From CAYXTC01 sp964479375 (GTDB lineage: Bacteria > Patescibacteriota > Minisyncoccia > Minisyncoccales > GWA2-38-27), in the NCBI GenBank assembly GCA_964479375.1, contig CAYZKD010000005.1, positions 1-42,876 on the forward strand: a DNA stretch of 42,876 nucleotides, written 5' to 3'. The position numbers were made by a program, and so were the translations under genes. Positions 17,808-26,225 of this stretch are shown piece after piece (the stretch's first letter is position 1; every line of letters begins with the position of its first letter). The notes under the pieces were generated by a model. It did no database searches, was not told the DNA's origin, and saw nothing but the letters and a program-made list of their open reading frames with translations.

Positions 17808-18562
17808 AACATCTTTTTATGAATTAATTTATTAGTGGCAATAATGCCTTTTGGATTATTAATTTCCTTATTATATCTCAACCTTTCTCCCTCAAGGTTT
17901 GTCATTCCCCCCCCCGCCTCTCTTAAAACAATTTCGGGCGCGCAAGTATCCCACTGACAAGTCCTATCTGAAAAAGTCAAATAGCCCTCAGCCTCTCCTT
18001 CTGCTATCAGCCCTATCTTAACTCCTATACTCCCGCATTTTATACTCTCCACCCCTGAATCTTTCAAGAAATCTTCCGTTTTCTTGTCTAGGTGAAATCT
18101 ACTCGTAACAAATCTGGAATTCTCTAATTTTGAGACTTCTGAAACATTTATCTTTGAATTGTTCAAAAAAGCCCCACTGTCTTTTTCTGCCCAATAAAGC
18201 TTATCCTTTACCGGGAGATAAATCGTTCCAAGAACAGGTTCGCCTTTCTCTACCAATCCTATCATTATAGAAAACTCTCCTGTCTTTTGGAGAAAATCTT
18301 GCGTTCCGTCCAGAGGATCTATAATCCAATACTTTTCTTTGCCCAGCCCCTGCCATCCGTTGTTGGCCTCTTCCGAAAAGATCGGCAAGTCGTACTTGGC
18401 TAAGCCTTTCAGAATAATTTCGTTAGAAGCCATATCCGCTTCGGTGACCGGAGAATTATCGGTTTTTGTGTAAACCTTATATTTTTCTTTATAAATCTCC
18501 TCTACTTTATGTCCCGCTTCTTTAACTATCTCTATAATTTTTTCTTTCTCTATCTCTCTCAT
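17804..18562 (-). CDS. cysQ: 3'(2'),5'-bisphosphate nucleotidase (PAP phosphatase)
   Basis: This 252-residue inositol-monophosphatase-superfamily enzyme has SPVTEADMASNEII, the metal site IFSEEANN, IIDPLDGTQDFL and the late CQWDTCAPEIVLREAGG. The DPLDGTQDF form and length are those of CysQ. It hydrolyses 3'-phosphoadenosine 5'-phosphate, the inhibitory by-product of sulfotransferases, to AMP and phosphate. It lies between a CgeB-like glycosyltransferase and the PAPS synthase, overlapping both by 4 bases. This is strong contextual support for PAP recycling in a sulfation pathway. No sulfite reductase or PAPS reductase is seen nearby. Confidence 0.93.
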   Translation of the reverse strand: MREIEKEKIIEIVKEAGHKVEEIYKEKYKVYTKTDNSPVTEADMASNEIILKGLAKYDLPIFSEEANNGWQGLGKEKYWIIDPLDGTQDFLQKTGEFSIMIGLVEKGEPVLGTIYLPVKDKLYWAEKDSGAFLNNSKINVSEVSKLENSRFVTSRFHLDKKTEDFLKDSGVESIKCGSIGVKIGLIAEGEAEGYLTFSDRTCQWDTCAPEIVLREAGGGMTNLEGERLRYNKEINNPKGIIATNKLIHKKML

Positions 18563-19725
18563 AATGAGTTCTTATTTAATTCTTTCCCGAAAATCTTTTT
18601 AAAAACTTTTTTAATCTGAATTTCAGCAGCATAATTAGAAACAAATCTCTTGTAGGCGTTCTGGACAATTCTTTCTCTTTCTTCCGGCCTTGAAAGATAG
18701 TATTTTATCTTATCTACAAGATCTTTCCAATCATTAAAAACAACTATCTCTTCACCGGGCTCAAAAAGGTCAGTAACTCCTTTGGTGTTATAGGCAAGTT
18801 GGAAACACTTTGCAGCGACGCATTCAAAAGTGGCTCTCGGACGATGGTCATCTATCTTTATAGACGGATCTGCCGGTATATTAATAAATATCTTAGAGGA
18901 CTTCAACAACCCAATATAGTCTCTTCCATACCTGGGTTCTTCCAGGGAGTTTCTTAGATGCGGAAATTCTTCATCCAATTTTCCTTTTCCAAATTTTATT
19001 CCATAAGCTTTAATATTAAGAGAAGAATCAGAAAAATTCTTAAGTAATTCGTTTATAATCTCGCTTCTAATGGAATAAATATTTTTACCGAAATGTCCCG
19101 CCACACATACATCAATCGGCTTCTCTTTGCTGCTTTCCAGTAATTTAGCAAACTCTTCGCTGGGCCCTACTTTTATTTGAAAAAATTTATCTGTTATGCC
19201 GGGAAGCAATTTATCTAAAGCAATTCCGGAAATAACATAGTCTGCTATCTGCTGAGCGTTTCTTTTGCGTTTTGGACCTCGAATCTGGGGGACGTCCCCG
19301 AACCAATCTATAATAGTGCAGTTTACCTTTTTGCAGAAAAAGAATGTCAACCGGAAAATATCTTTGCTGCTATAAAATATAAATCTCGGTCTCTCGAAAA
19401 TAATTCTGGCAATCAGGTATATATTAAGAAAAAAGTTGTCAATGGTCCTTGAAATCCTGAAATGCCTTACTGCTCTTGCAAAAAACAGGTATAACTTGGG
19501 AGACAAGAATCTTAGAAAAATAGGAACAGTAAAGGTAGTCTTGTCTATGGTCTCCGGTTGAAAGCCAATCTCCCTTAACCCCCTCTCCCATCCCATTAAA
19601 GAAGAGAATCTGTACTTCCGCTGCTTCTCAAGATCTTTTTTCCTCCTAATATCATAACCCTGTTTCAACAGAAACAATAAGTCCTCGCTTCTTAACCTGA
19701 AAATTAAAAAACCTTTTTTAGACAT
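18559..19725 (-). CDS. CgeB-like glycosyltransferase (GT-B fold)
   Basis: This 388-residue protein resembles the CgeB/Glyco_trans_1_2 group. The C-terminal third carries the donor-binding part: ATFECVAAKCFQLAYNTKGV followed by LFEPGEEIVVFNDWKDLVDKI, RPEERERIVQNAYKRFVSNY and a terminal helix. The N-terminal half lacks obvious catalytic motifs, as usual for this group, and contains IIDWFGDVPQIRG and hydrophobic stretches. It is likely a cytoplasmic glycosyltransferase adding one sugar of the repeat unit. The gene starts 9 bases after the flippase gene ends and overlaps cysQ by 4 bases. Confidence 0.78.
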   Translation of the reverse strand: MSKKGFLIFRLRSEDLLFLLKQGYDIRRKKDLEKQRKYRFSSLMGWERGLREIGFQPETIDKTTFTVPIFLRFLSPKLYLFFARAVRHFRISRTIDNFFLNIYLIARIIFERPRFIFYSSKDIFRLTFFFCKKVNCTIIDWFGDVPQIRGPKRKRNAQQIADYVISGIALDKLLPGITDKFFQIKVGPSEEFAKLLESSKEKPIDVCVAGHFGKNIYSIRSEIINELLKNFSDSSLNIKAYGIKFGKGKLDEEFPHLRNSLEEPRYGRDYIGLLKSSKIFINIPADPSIKIDDHRPRATFECVAAKCFQLAYNTKGVTDLFEPGEEIVVFNDWKDLVDKIKYYLSRPEERERIVQNAYKRFVSNYAAEIQIKKVFKKIFGKELNKNSL

Positions 19726-19734
19726 AAAAGCCTT

Positions 19735-21237
19735 TTATATATTGTTCTTTATCATTATTAAATAGCCCACCGGACCTTTTTTCCAAACTCTCCAAAAAAA
19801 CAACTCCACTGCCAGATATAAAATTGCCCCGAAAACAATCAAGAAAGAAAGTTGTAGCCATTCAATTTCCGCCATTAAATGCTTCAAAGGAAAAAGCCCT
19901 AAAATCATAATAATGGTGCCGACCGTAGAAGGCAACAACTTAGTTAATAAAGCACCTAATTTAACCTTAAGGATTCTTAAAGAATAGTAGAACCAAAACG
20001 GGGTGCTAACTACCCATCCTAAGAGTACTGCTACAGCCGTTCCCGCTATGCCAAAATGAACAGTAAGGGGGTAAAGAAAAGCAAGCATAACTACAATTTT
20101 AATGCTATTCTTATACAACCCCAGCGATGGTTTTCCGATTGCCTCAAAATGAGAGTCCATACTAATTGAGCTTACAAGCTTGGAGAAGCATAAAATTCTC
20201 AAAACCGGAACAATAGCCATCCATTTTTCACCAAGAACTACACTCACTATTTGGGGTGTTAATAGGGCAAGACCCATGGTCGCTGGCAACATAAAAGCAC
20301 TTCTCAGCTCGAATATCCTTAAAAAACCTTTTCTGAATTTGGACAAATTGTCTTTTAGTTTTGAGAGGGCAGGAAAAATTACCGGACTAATTGTTTTAAG
20401 AAACATTTTTTCGGTAAAAGAAACCACTTGAAAGGCCATCTGGTAAAAGCCAAGAAACTTGGCGCCTAATATCCTTCCCACAAAGGTATCGTCTCCATAA
20501 TTTGTAATAAACGATAAAACATTGCCTCCTTGGATCCATAACCCGAAAGAAAACAGATCTTTTAATTCTCTGTATCCTGCTTCTAATTTGGGCCGGAAAG
20601 GATGAATAATATAGGAAGATACAAAAAGGACCAGACTACCAGCAACCTTTCCCAAAACCAGAGCCCATGCACTCTTTAGCAGAAAAGCCGCAACAATGGT
20701 GACGACCACCTCCGTTAAAACACCTGCCGTTTCATAAATTTCTGACCTAGAAAAATTCAATTCCTTTTTTAAATAAATGATCCCTATATTTTTAAAACCA
20801 TCTAAGATAAAGAAGGCAGATAAAAACTGAAGCAACTCCTTGGCTCTTGGTTCATTAAAAAAGTCGGCTATAAGAGAAGAAGAAAAAAATAAGATTACAG
20901 AAAGCACTATCCCTCTTATTACATTAACCACCCAGGCAGTATTTAGGTGCTTTTCTGAAGGATGTGTCCTTTGAATAAGCGCCAGACGCATTTCCGGATT
21001 GGATACTATTTCTAAAACCGCCAAGGAAAGAAGGACAACACCGAACAATCCAAAATCTCTTGGCGATAACAGGCGAGCAAGAACAATTAAGCGGACCGGG
21101 GTAATAATTTGAACAAAGGTTCTGCTGACAAAAAGCCACATGCTCGCATTAACCACCCTTTCAGAGAGCGTTTCTCCTGAATACCAAAAGCGATTATTTA
21201 ATTTTTTCAAAAGTATCTTCAGCTTGTCAGTCTTCAT
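19735..21237 (-). CDS. wzx: Wzx-type oligosaccharide flippase (MATE/MOP superfamily)
   Basis: This 500-residue protein has about 12-14 membrane helices and the pattern of the polysaccharide biosynthesis protein family. The first helix follows SERVVNASMWLFVSR, then LARLLSPRDFGLFGVVLL, the usual motif after helix 1 of Wzx/MOP exporters, and GRILGAKFLGFYQMAF in the middle. It would flip the undecaprenyl-linked repeat unit to the outer face, acting before the polymerase-like protein at 4788-6062. It is immediately adjacent (one base apart) to the deacetylase gene. Specificity is not visible. Confidence 0.9.
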   Translation of the reverse strand: MKTDKLKILLKKLNNRFWYSGETLSERVVNASMWLFVSRTFVQIITPVRLIVLARLLSPRDFGLFGVVLLSLAVLEIVSNPEMRLALIQRTHPSEKHLNTAWVVNVIRGIVLSVILFFSSSLIADFFNEPRAKELLQFLSAFFILDGFKNIGIIYLKKELNFSRSEIYETAGVLTEVVVTIVAAFLLKSAWALVLGKVAGSLVLFVSSYIIHPFRPKLEAGYRELKDLFSFGLWIQGGNVLSFITNYGDDTFVGRILGAKFLGFYQMAFQVVSFTEKMFLKTISPVIFPALSKLKDNLSKFRKGFLRIFELRSAFMLPATMGLALLTPQIVSVVLGEKWMAIVPVLRILCFSKLVSSISMDSHFEAIGKPSLGLYKNSIKIVVMLAFLYPLTVHFGIAGTAVAVLLGWVVSTPFWFYYSLRILKVKLGALLTKLLPSTVGTIIMILGLFPLKHLMAEIEWLQLSFLIVFGAILYLAVELFFWRVWKKGPVGYLIMIKNNI

Positions 21238-22011
21238 TTAATAAGAGGGGCGTACTGGCTTTGAAGCGGCCAGAACAGCCATAAACCTGTTTAATTTTTG
21301 ATTATCTTTACCAACCCCTATCCTCCCCAAAGAAAAAACCCTGTTGTCGCGATCAGAGCCATCCATACTGGCTCCAAAAGCTGCTTTATACCCGCTCTCT
21401 TCAACGTAGCCCATAATCTTATTGTTAAATCCACCTGAAGGATAAGAGAAGAAATCAATCTTTTTCTTTAACTCCTTTTCTAAAACGAACTTAGACTCTC
21501 TTATCTCCTTAATTATGTCTTCCTCGGTAAGAGACAATAAGTTGAGATGATTCTTACAATGAGAGCCAAAATAGATCAGACCACTATTATTCATCTCCCC
21601 TATCTCTTCCCAATTCAGAAAAGTTTTTCCCTGGCCGATATGATTAGTGGTCAAGAAAATAAGAGCCGGAATATTATATTTTTTAAGAATAGGGTATGCT
21701 ACAGAGTAATTATCCTTGTATCCATCATCAAAAGTCAGCAATATCCTGAGCCCTCCATCTTTATTCTTACTCAAAAGATCAGCCGGCTTTAAAAAACGCC
21801 CGAAGGTCTTAAGGTTCTTTATTTGCTCTTCAAAAAGATCTGCAGAAACGCTATATCTGTAATCGTGGTCTTTGCCTTGAGGAAAGACCGAATGGTACAT
21901 CAAAATAATAATGCCAGACTTGGATTTCAATAACGTACCTCCCATTCCGAATAGAGATATAGCTTTTCTCTGTAATAATTTTGATAAAGATAGCAAGAAA
22001 TTATCTGACAT
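21238..22011 (-). CDS. Polysaccharide deacetylase (NodB homology, CE4)
   Basis: This 257-residue carbohydrate esterase 4 protein has all core motifs: an early IIILMYHSVF, motif 1 LLTFDDGYKDNYS (catalytic Asp and metal Asp), motif 2 GSHCKNHLNL (the HxxxH metal site), and motif 3 FSYPSGGFNN. No cleavable signal peptide is evident, although residues 1-35 are fairly hydrophobic. It would remove N-acetyl groups from GlcNAc-type residues or act on peptidoglycan. In this locus a role on a lipid-linked or exported glycan is likely. A 49-base gap separates it from the radical SAM gene. Confidence 0.88.
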   Translation of the reverse strand: MSDNFLLSLSKLLQRKAISLFGMGGTLLKSKSGIIILMYHSVFPQGKDHDYRYSVSADLFEEQIKNLKTFGRFLKPADLLSKNKDGGLRILLTFDDGYKDNYSVAYPILKKYNIPALIFLTTNHIGQGKTFLNWEEIGEMNNSGLIYFGSHCKNHLNLLSLTEEDIIKEIRESKFVLEKELKKKIDFFSYPSGGFNNKIMGYVEESGYKAAFGASMDGSDRDNRVFSLGRIGVGKDNQKLNRFMAVLAASKPVRPSY

Positions 22012-22060
22012 ATTAATTTTCCAAATACCTAAGAAATATCTCCGCCGACAGAATACTGTC

Positions 22061-23071
22061 TCACGAATGAGCGTCTTTCTTCCCGACAGAACGCCTGCAT
22101 CTTTTACACACGTCTAAAAAGCGTTCGCCATTAGATAATTTCTTGTATACTGCATACAGAAAATCACTACGCAGAATTTCATCGAGTGGCTGCTCTTTTA
22201 AATTCCCGAAAGTATAAACATGGGCCCAATCAAAACAACAAAGGGATATTTCCGCGTCTCGAGTTATAATAACATTTCCCAAGGGAGCAAAACATTTCTT
22301 TTTTAAGTTTAATTCACTTTTAGAATAGGCCTCCAAAGTATCATCCAGCCCCACTACTTCCAACTCATAAGAAATAGGAAAGTAAATCTTTTTTATCCTT
22401 TTTAATTCTTTCATCGAATAAATAGAAACATGTATCCTCGAAAGGCCGAAAGCCACTAACTCGTCTAATATGGTTTGATCGAGATAAAATCCATTGGTGT
22501 ATATATATATTTCAGATTTTGGGCACTTCTCTCTGGCATACTTTAATAAATGAAACAGTCTTGGATCTATCAACGGCTCATTATAATTATGAAAAGCAAT
22601 TGTTCCTTCGAACCGGTGCTTGGACAGAACATCAATGGTCTCTTGGATTATATGCAATGGCAAAATTCTTACACCTCTTTCATGATGCAGGGGACACCTT
22701 CCATGGAGCCGCGAATAATTACATAAATTCGATAATTCAAAAAATATCTGCTGAGTATAATGGAAAGGGTTGTTTTTTAGAGGATTATCTTCTGGAAACG
22801 TAAAATTTTGCTTTTTCATCTCTTCCCACAAGGGATCCCTTATAACCTTAAAGGATTTACTCGGTTCTCTGAGATTTTCCCTAAATGTTCTACCTCTTGT
22901 AAATTTTTTTCTGATCAATAAAACTTTGTTTATGTGTTTTTGCTTTAGTATCCTCCTAATCAAGGAAAGGTCCAAAAATCTCCAGATTAAATAACAGGGG
23001 CTTAGATTCTTTTTTCTACTGCCTGGGTTGTGATTATTTTTTTCCATATATGTTATTTTTTTTATTACCAT
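22061..23071 (-). CDS. Radical SAM / SPASM-type protein with non-canonical cysteine motif
   Basis: This protein has 336 residues from 23071; an ATG at 23047 is also possible and would shorten the 38-base overlap with the thioredoxin gene. The core reads as a radical SAM barrel: FFELSNLCNYSRLHGRCPL (Cys117, Cys126), then AFHNYNEPLIDPRLF, IYIYTNGFYLD and RIHVSIYS. A SPASM-like tail follows, with KKKCFAPLG, ISLCCFDW and DVCKRC. The usual CxxxCxxC cluster motif is not present; only two cysteines, eight residues apart, are seen there. No precursor peptide gene is visible, so a modification of a sugar, lipid or protein in the glycan pathway is possible. The reaction is unknown. Confidence 0.78.
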   Translation of the reverse strand: MVIKKITYMEKNNHNPGSRKKNLSPCYLIWRFLDLSLIRRILKQKHINKVLLIRKKFTRGRTFRENLREPSKSFKVIRDPLWEEMKKQNFTFPEDNPLKNNPFHYTQQIFFELSNLCNYSRLHGRCPLHHERGVRILPLHIIQETIDVLSKHRFEGTIAFHNYNEPLIDPRLFHLLKYAREKCPKSEIYIYTNGFYLDQTILDELVAFGLSRIHVSIYSMKELKRIKKIYFPISYELEVVGLDDTLEAYSKSELNLKKKCFAPLGNVIITRDAEISLCCFDWAHVYTFGNLKEQPLDEILRSDFLYAVYKKLSNGERFLDVCKRCRRSVGKKDAHS

Positions 23072-23381
23072 CTAGAAGATAGTCTATCATTTTATGAAGA
23101 TCTGCTTCAGACTTAGCTCCAACCGCTCTGTCTACTTCTTTACCCCCGAAAAAAAGAGCAAAAGTCGGCAATCCTTTAATCTTGTACTGAGAGGAAATAT
23201 TAGGATTGATGTCCAAATTTATTTTTACAACCTTTAATTGCTCTTTGTACTCCTCCTTTATTTTTTCTAAAACATAACCAGCCGTCTGACAGGGCAGACA
23301 CCAGGAGCTCCAAAACTCCACAAGAATAGGTTTCTGAAAGTTCGAGATTATCTCTCCTAGTTCCTGGGGACTAACTTTCAT
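23034..23381 (-). CDS. Thioredoxin
   Basis: This 115-residue single-domain thioredoxin has VEFWSSWCLPCQTAGYVL with the active-site pair WCLPC, not the common WCGPC. The cis-proline region is KGLPTFALFFGGKEV. There is no signal peptide, so it is cytoplasmic. It lies between the UDP-sulfoquinovose synthase homologue (6 bases upstream) and the radical SAM gene, which it overlaps. Known partners of thioredoxin include PAPS reductase, which makes sulfite, the sulfur donor for sulfoquinovose. No reductase gene is visible here, so that link is speculative. It may instead keep cysteines of the Cys-rich SqdB-like or radical SAM protein reduced. Confidence 0.9.
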   Translation of the reverse strand: MKVSPQELGEIISNFQKPILVEFWSSWCLPCQTAGYVLEKIKEEYKEQLKVVKINLDINPNISSQYKIKGLPTFALFFGGKEVDRAVGAKSEADLHKMIDYLLDGNKKNNIYGKK

Positions 23382-23387
23382 AAATTT

Positions 23388-24944
23388 TTACTGATCTTTA
23401 TTTATTTCCAAATGTTTGTTCAACACCCCCTTGTAGCCCTCTTCTTTTTTCCCTCCTGGGTTGTAAACCTCTAAGATTTCGCTTTCTTTTTGCTCTCCTG
23501 ACCACCTAGTCTTTGGTAGGATATAATCTTTCTTTTCTTCTATTCTCTTTTTGACCTCCGGCTTATTTAGAAGTTCAAACATCCTAGTAATTTCTTTCTC
23601 CAGAGGAACTCTAGGATGAAATCCTCTCTCGGGCAACCCTTCAGAAACTACTTCATAGGGATGAAATTCCGACTCTACTCGTGGATTTTCCAGTCTTTGG
23701 ATTTTGACCTTTAAACCAAATTTTTCACTTCCGACCCTGGCTACGGTCTCAGCCAAATCCCTTACTTTATATAGGCCGGAAACCTGATTAACTACATTGT
23801 ATTGACCGGGTTCTGGCGGAGAGGCGAGGAGACGAACCATGCATTCCATAGCGTCTTCCAGAGCAATAAAGCCCCTAATCTGCTCCCCTTCTCCATAGAT
23901 AGTTAGAGGCAATCCCAAAACCGCCTGAGCAACCATCCTGTTCACTACAGTTCCAAATGCTTCATCAATATCCAGGCGAGTCCTTAATCTTGGATCAGCA
24001 GACACTTCCTTCGTGTGAACACCATAAATTACCCCTTGCATCACGTCATAACTTCTCAACCACCAGTACTTGCAAGCCTCATAAACATTAAATGTATCTT
24101 GTACCTTAGAAACGTGGTAAAAGCTCACAGGGTCTCGTGGTGTTAATTCCCCGCCCATACTCCATTCCCGGCCTTTCCAATTTAAAACAGCATCTGCAGG
24201 AAAAATTCCTTCAAATAGGGGTCTCCCCGTAAGGGGACTCCCGTACTCGCCCATCGTTCCCAATTTTATCAAAGAAGCAGTGGGGACAGTATCTTTCATC
24301 GCCCACAACAATCCCAAGGTTCCCAGGACATTGTTATCTTGGACATTAATAGCATGCTCTGCGTCAATCATACTGTAGGGAGCTGAAGGAATCTCTGCAT
24401 AGTGGACTATCGCCTCTGGCTTTTCTTCTTCTAAAAATTCTTTTAACTTGCCTCTATCTCTAATATCCATCTCCCGAAACCTTATATCCACCCCTAATAT
24501 TTCTTTTGCCAAACGGAGACGCTCTTGCGTTGTAGATATTGGTACAATCGAATGCGTTCCTCTTTCTTTTAAGCACTCTCTGCGCGTATAATTATCAATT
24601 CCGCTTACTTTGCATCCTAAAGAAGCCAGCCTCAAAGCCAAGGTCCACCCCAAGTAACCATCTATCCCTAAAATCGTTACTCTCATTCCTTTTAATAGAC
24701 GGCCGTAATCCGTTTTTTCCCATTGAGGACACTGCTCAAAAGTAATATTTGGTTCAAAGCGCCCTAATTCCGGCCTTCTTTTGCATTCAATCATTATTTG
24801 TTCGTCTCCTTCGGTCTTGACAATTTTTCTGCTCTGACCGCACGCCCGGAAATCAACGTTTCCTTTAAGTTTTGCTGCTGGGCAGTTCCAGCATGTTCTG
24901 TTTTTGTTGTGGAGGTTTCTTTTGTTACTATTTTTATTTTCCAT
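23388..24944 (-). CDS. sqdB: UDP-sulfoquinovose synthase homologue with Cys-rich N-terminal domain
   Basis: This protein has 518 residues from the ATG at 24944; a TTG two codons earlier would overlap the previous gene. From about residue 87 it is a short-chain-dehydrogenase fold matching plant SQD1/bacterial SqdB: ILGIDGYLGWTLAL, AEIPSAPYSMID, NNVLGTLGLL, KLGTMGEYGSP (Thr230), SFYHVSKVQDT (Tyr276, Lys280) and GVIYGVHTKEV. SqdB converts UDP-glucose and sulfite to UDP-sulfoquinovose. The first 86 residues are unusual: cysteines at about 18, 21, 35, 54 and 72 (CWNC, then spaced Cys), like a small metal-binding domain. It sits with CysD, CysN, a phosphatase-like gene and thioredoxin. In Sulfolobus a related enzyme supplies sulfoquinovose for S-layer N-glycans. 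Confidence 0.88.
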   Translation of the reverse strand: MENKNSNKRNLHNKNRTCWNCPAAKLKGNVDFRACGQSRKIVKTEGDEQIMIECKRRPELGRFEPNITFEQCPQWEKTDYGRLLKGMRVTILGIDGYLGWTLALRLASLGCKVSGIDNYTRRECLKERGTHSIVPISTTQERLRLAKEILGVDIRFREMDIRDRGKLKEFLEEEKPEAIVHYAEIPSAPYSMIDAEHAINVQDNNVLGTLGLLWAMKDTVPTASLIKLGTMGEYGSPLTGRPLFEGIFPADAVLNWKGREWSMGGELTPRDPVSFYHVSKVQDTFNVYEACKYWWLRSYDVMQGVIYGVHTKEVSADPRLRTRLDIDEAFGTVVNRMVAQAVLGLPLTIYGEGEQIRGFIALEDAMECMVRLLASPPEPGQYNVVNQVSGLYKVRDLAETVARVGSEKFGLKVKIQRLENPRVESEFHPYEVVSEGLPERGFHPRVPLEKEITRMFELLNKPEVKKRIEEKKDYILPKTRWSGEQKESEILEVYNPGGKKEEGYKGVLNKHLEINKDQ

Positions 24945-24946
24945 AA

Positions 24947-26218
24947 TCAAATTATTTTATTTAGCGTTTTTACTACATCCTCTACATTAGGATTATCTGG
25001 CAAAACCTTTTTAGATTCCTTACTTCTCAAATAGATAAAGGAATCTTCTAATGAGTGGTCCCCTGTAAAAATATCCGAGTCAAATAAATTATCTTTATTA
25101 ATATTTCCTTTAAGCCGGTATCCGGGGCTTTCCGTTATAACAAGATCCGGGGCCCTTTCGGCTTCCGGGCCATAATAAATCTCCTCTTTTCTGTATATTT
25201 TCTTAACCACCTTATCTCCTTTTCTTTCTATCCGGGAAAGTTCTTTGATTAATTCCTGTATTATGCCTTCCTCTTCTTCAGCCCCAACGCTTCCTCTAGG
25301 ATATTTATCTTTCCGGTGAAGATATATCCTACCCGGGTCCAAAGCAAAGACCTTCGTCTCTGCATCAATCTGATTATATCCCTTTAAAGATTTATTAAGC
25401 TTTAAAAATCCTGTTTGTTCTAAAAAACAATTGAGGTTGACGTTTTCTTTTAATCTCTCCATACCATGATCTGAAATAATTATAATGGGCACATCTTTCC
25501 CTCCTCTGTCAGCTATTTCTCCGATAACCTCGTCCACTCTTCTAAAATAGTTCAAAAAATCATTATGAAATTTGTGATTTTTGTCTTCATAAGCTGACCA
25601 CAAGAAGTGTCCTATTCTGTCAGAACCGGTAAAAACAAACATAAAGGTGTCCCAGTCCTCTTTTTCCCAAAAATATTTATATGCCCCGATCCTTGCTTCG
25701 TTCACCTCGTTTAATTTCTCAAGAAATAAAGTCATTGATTTATGAGCCAGACTTGAGTCAACATCTATCTGATAATCTATCTCTTCTAGTTTGGGAACAT
25801 ACTCGGCAGGATAAACCGCTTTTTCTAAATCTAATGATATAAAACCCGAGATATGGACCCCGTTTAATTTTTTCACGGGATAAGTAGAAGGCACATTCAA
25901 AATAACCGAATTTCGATCTTTTTTCTCCTGCCAAAAAGGATTACTTTTCAAGCCATTGAAGTCGGGGAAAGACAAGCTATAGGTCCCCGGGATAATATCC
26001 GTAAAGCCGAAAATGCCATGCTCTCCGGGATTTTTGCCGGTTATAATAGAACTCCATGACACAGAGGAAATATGAGGGATAGAAGAGCGCATCTTCTTAA
26101 AAACGCCCTCTTTCCTCAGTCCCTTAAAGTTCGGCATCACGCCCCTGTCAGAAAGGTCTTCCATTAATCCATAGGGCACTCCGTCGATTCCGATAATTAT
26201 GGCTTTATTTTTTCGCAT
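24947..26218 (-). CDS. Alkaline phosphatase superfamily protein (type I phosphodiesterase-like)
   Basis: This 423-residue protein is of the type I phosphodiesterase/nucleotide pyrophosphatase group. It has the first metal ligand in IIIGIDGVPYGLM, the nucleophile region SSVSWSSIITGKNPGEHG, FTGSDRIGHFLW, and the second metal site VPIIIISDHGMERL. No signal peptide is present, so it probably acts in the cytoplasm. Substrates in this superfamily include phosphodiesters, phosphonates and sulfate esters. In a sulfation locus, hydrolysis of APS/PAPS or of a sulfate or phosphate ester is conceivable but unproven. It follows cysN by 7 bases and precedes the sqdB-like gene by 2 bases. Confidence 0.85.
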   Translation of the reverse strand: MRKNKAIIIGIDGVPYGLMEDLSDRGVMPNFKGLRKEGVFKKMRSSIPHISSVSWSSIITGKNPGEHGIFGFTDIIPGTYSLSFPDFNGLKSNPFWQEKKDRNSVILNVPSTYPVKKLNGVHISGFISLDLEKAVYPAEYVPKLEEIDYQIDVDSSLAHKSMTLFLEKLNEVNEARIGAYKYFWEKEDWDTFMFVFTGSDRIGHFLWSAYEDKNHKFHNDFLNYFRRVDEVIGEIADRGGKDVPIIIISDHGMERLKENVNLNCFLEQTGFLKLNKSLKGYNQIDAETKVFALDPGRIYLHRKDKYPRGSVGAEEEEGIIQELIKELSRIERKGDKVVKKIYRKEEIYYGPEAERAPDLVITESPGYRLKGNINKDNLFDSDIFTGDHSLEDSFIYLRSKESKKVLPDNPNVEDVVKTLNKII

Positions 26219-26225
26219 AAAAAAA

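Noticed and set aside
20924..21139. Small minus-strand frame inside the flippase gene
   Set aside because: It overlaps wzx in another frame and has no motif or start context of its own.
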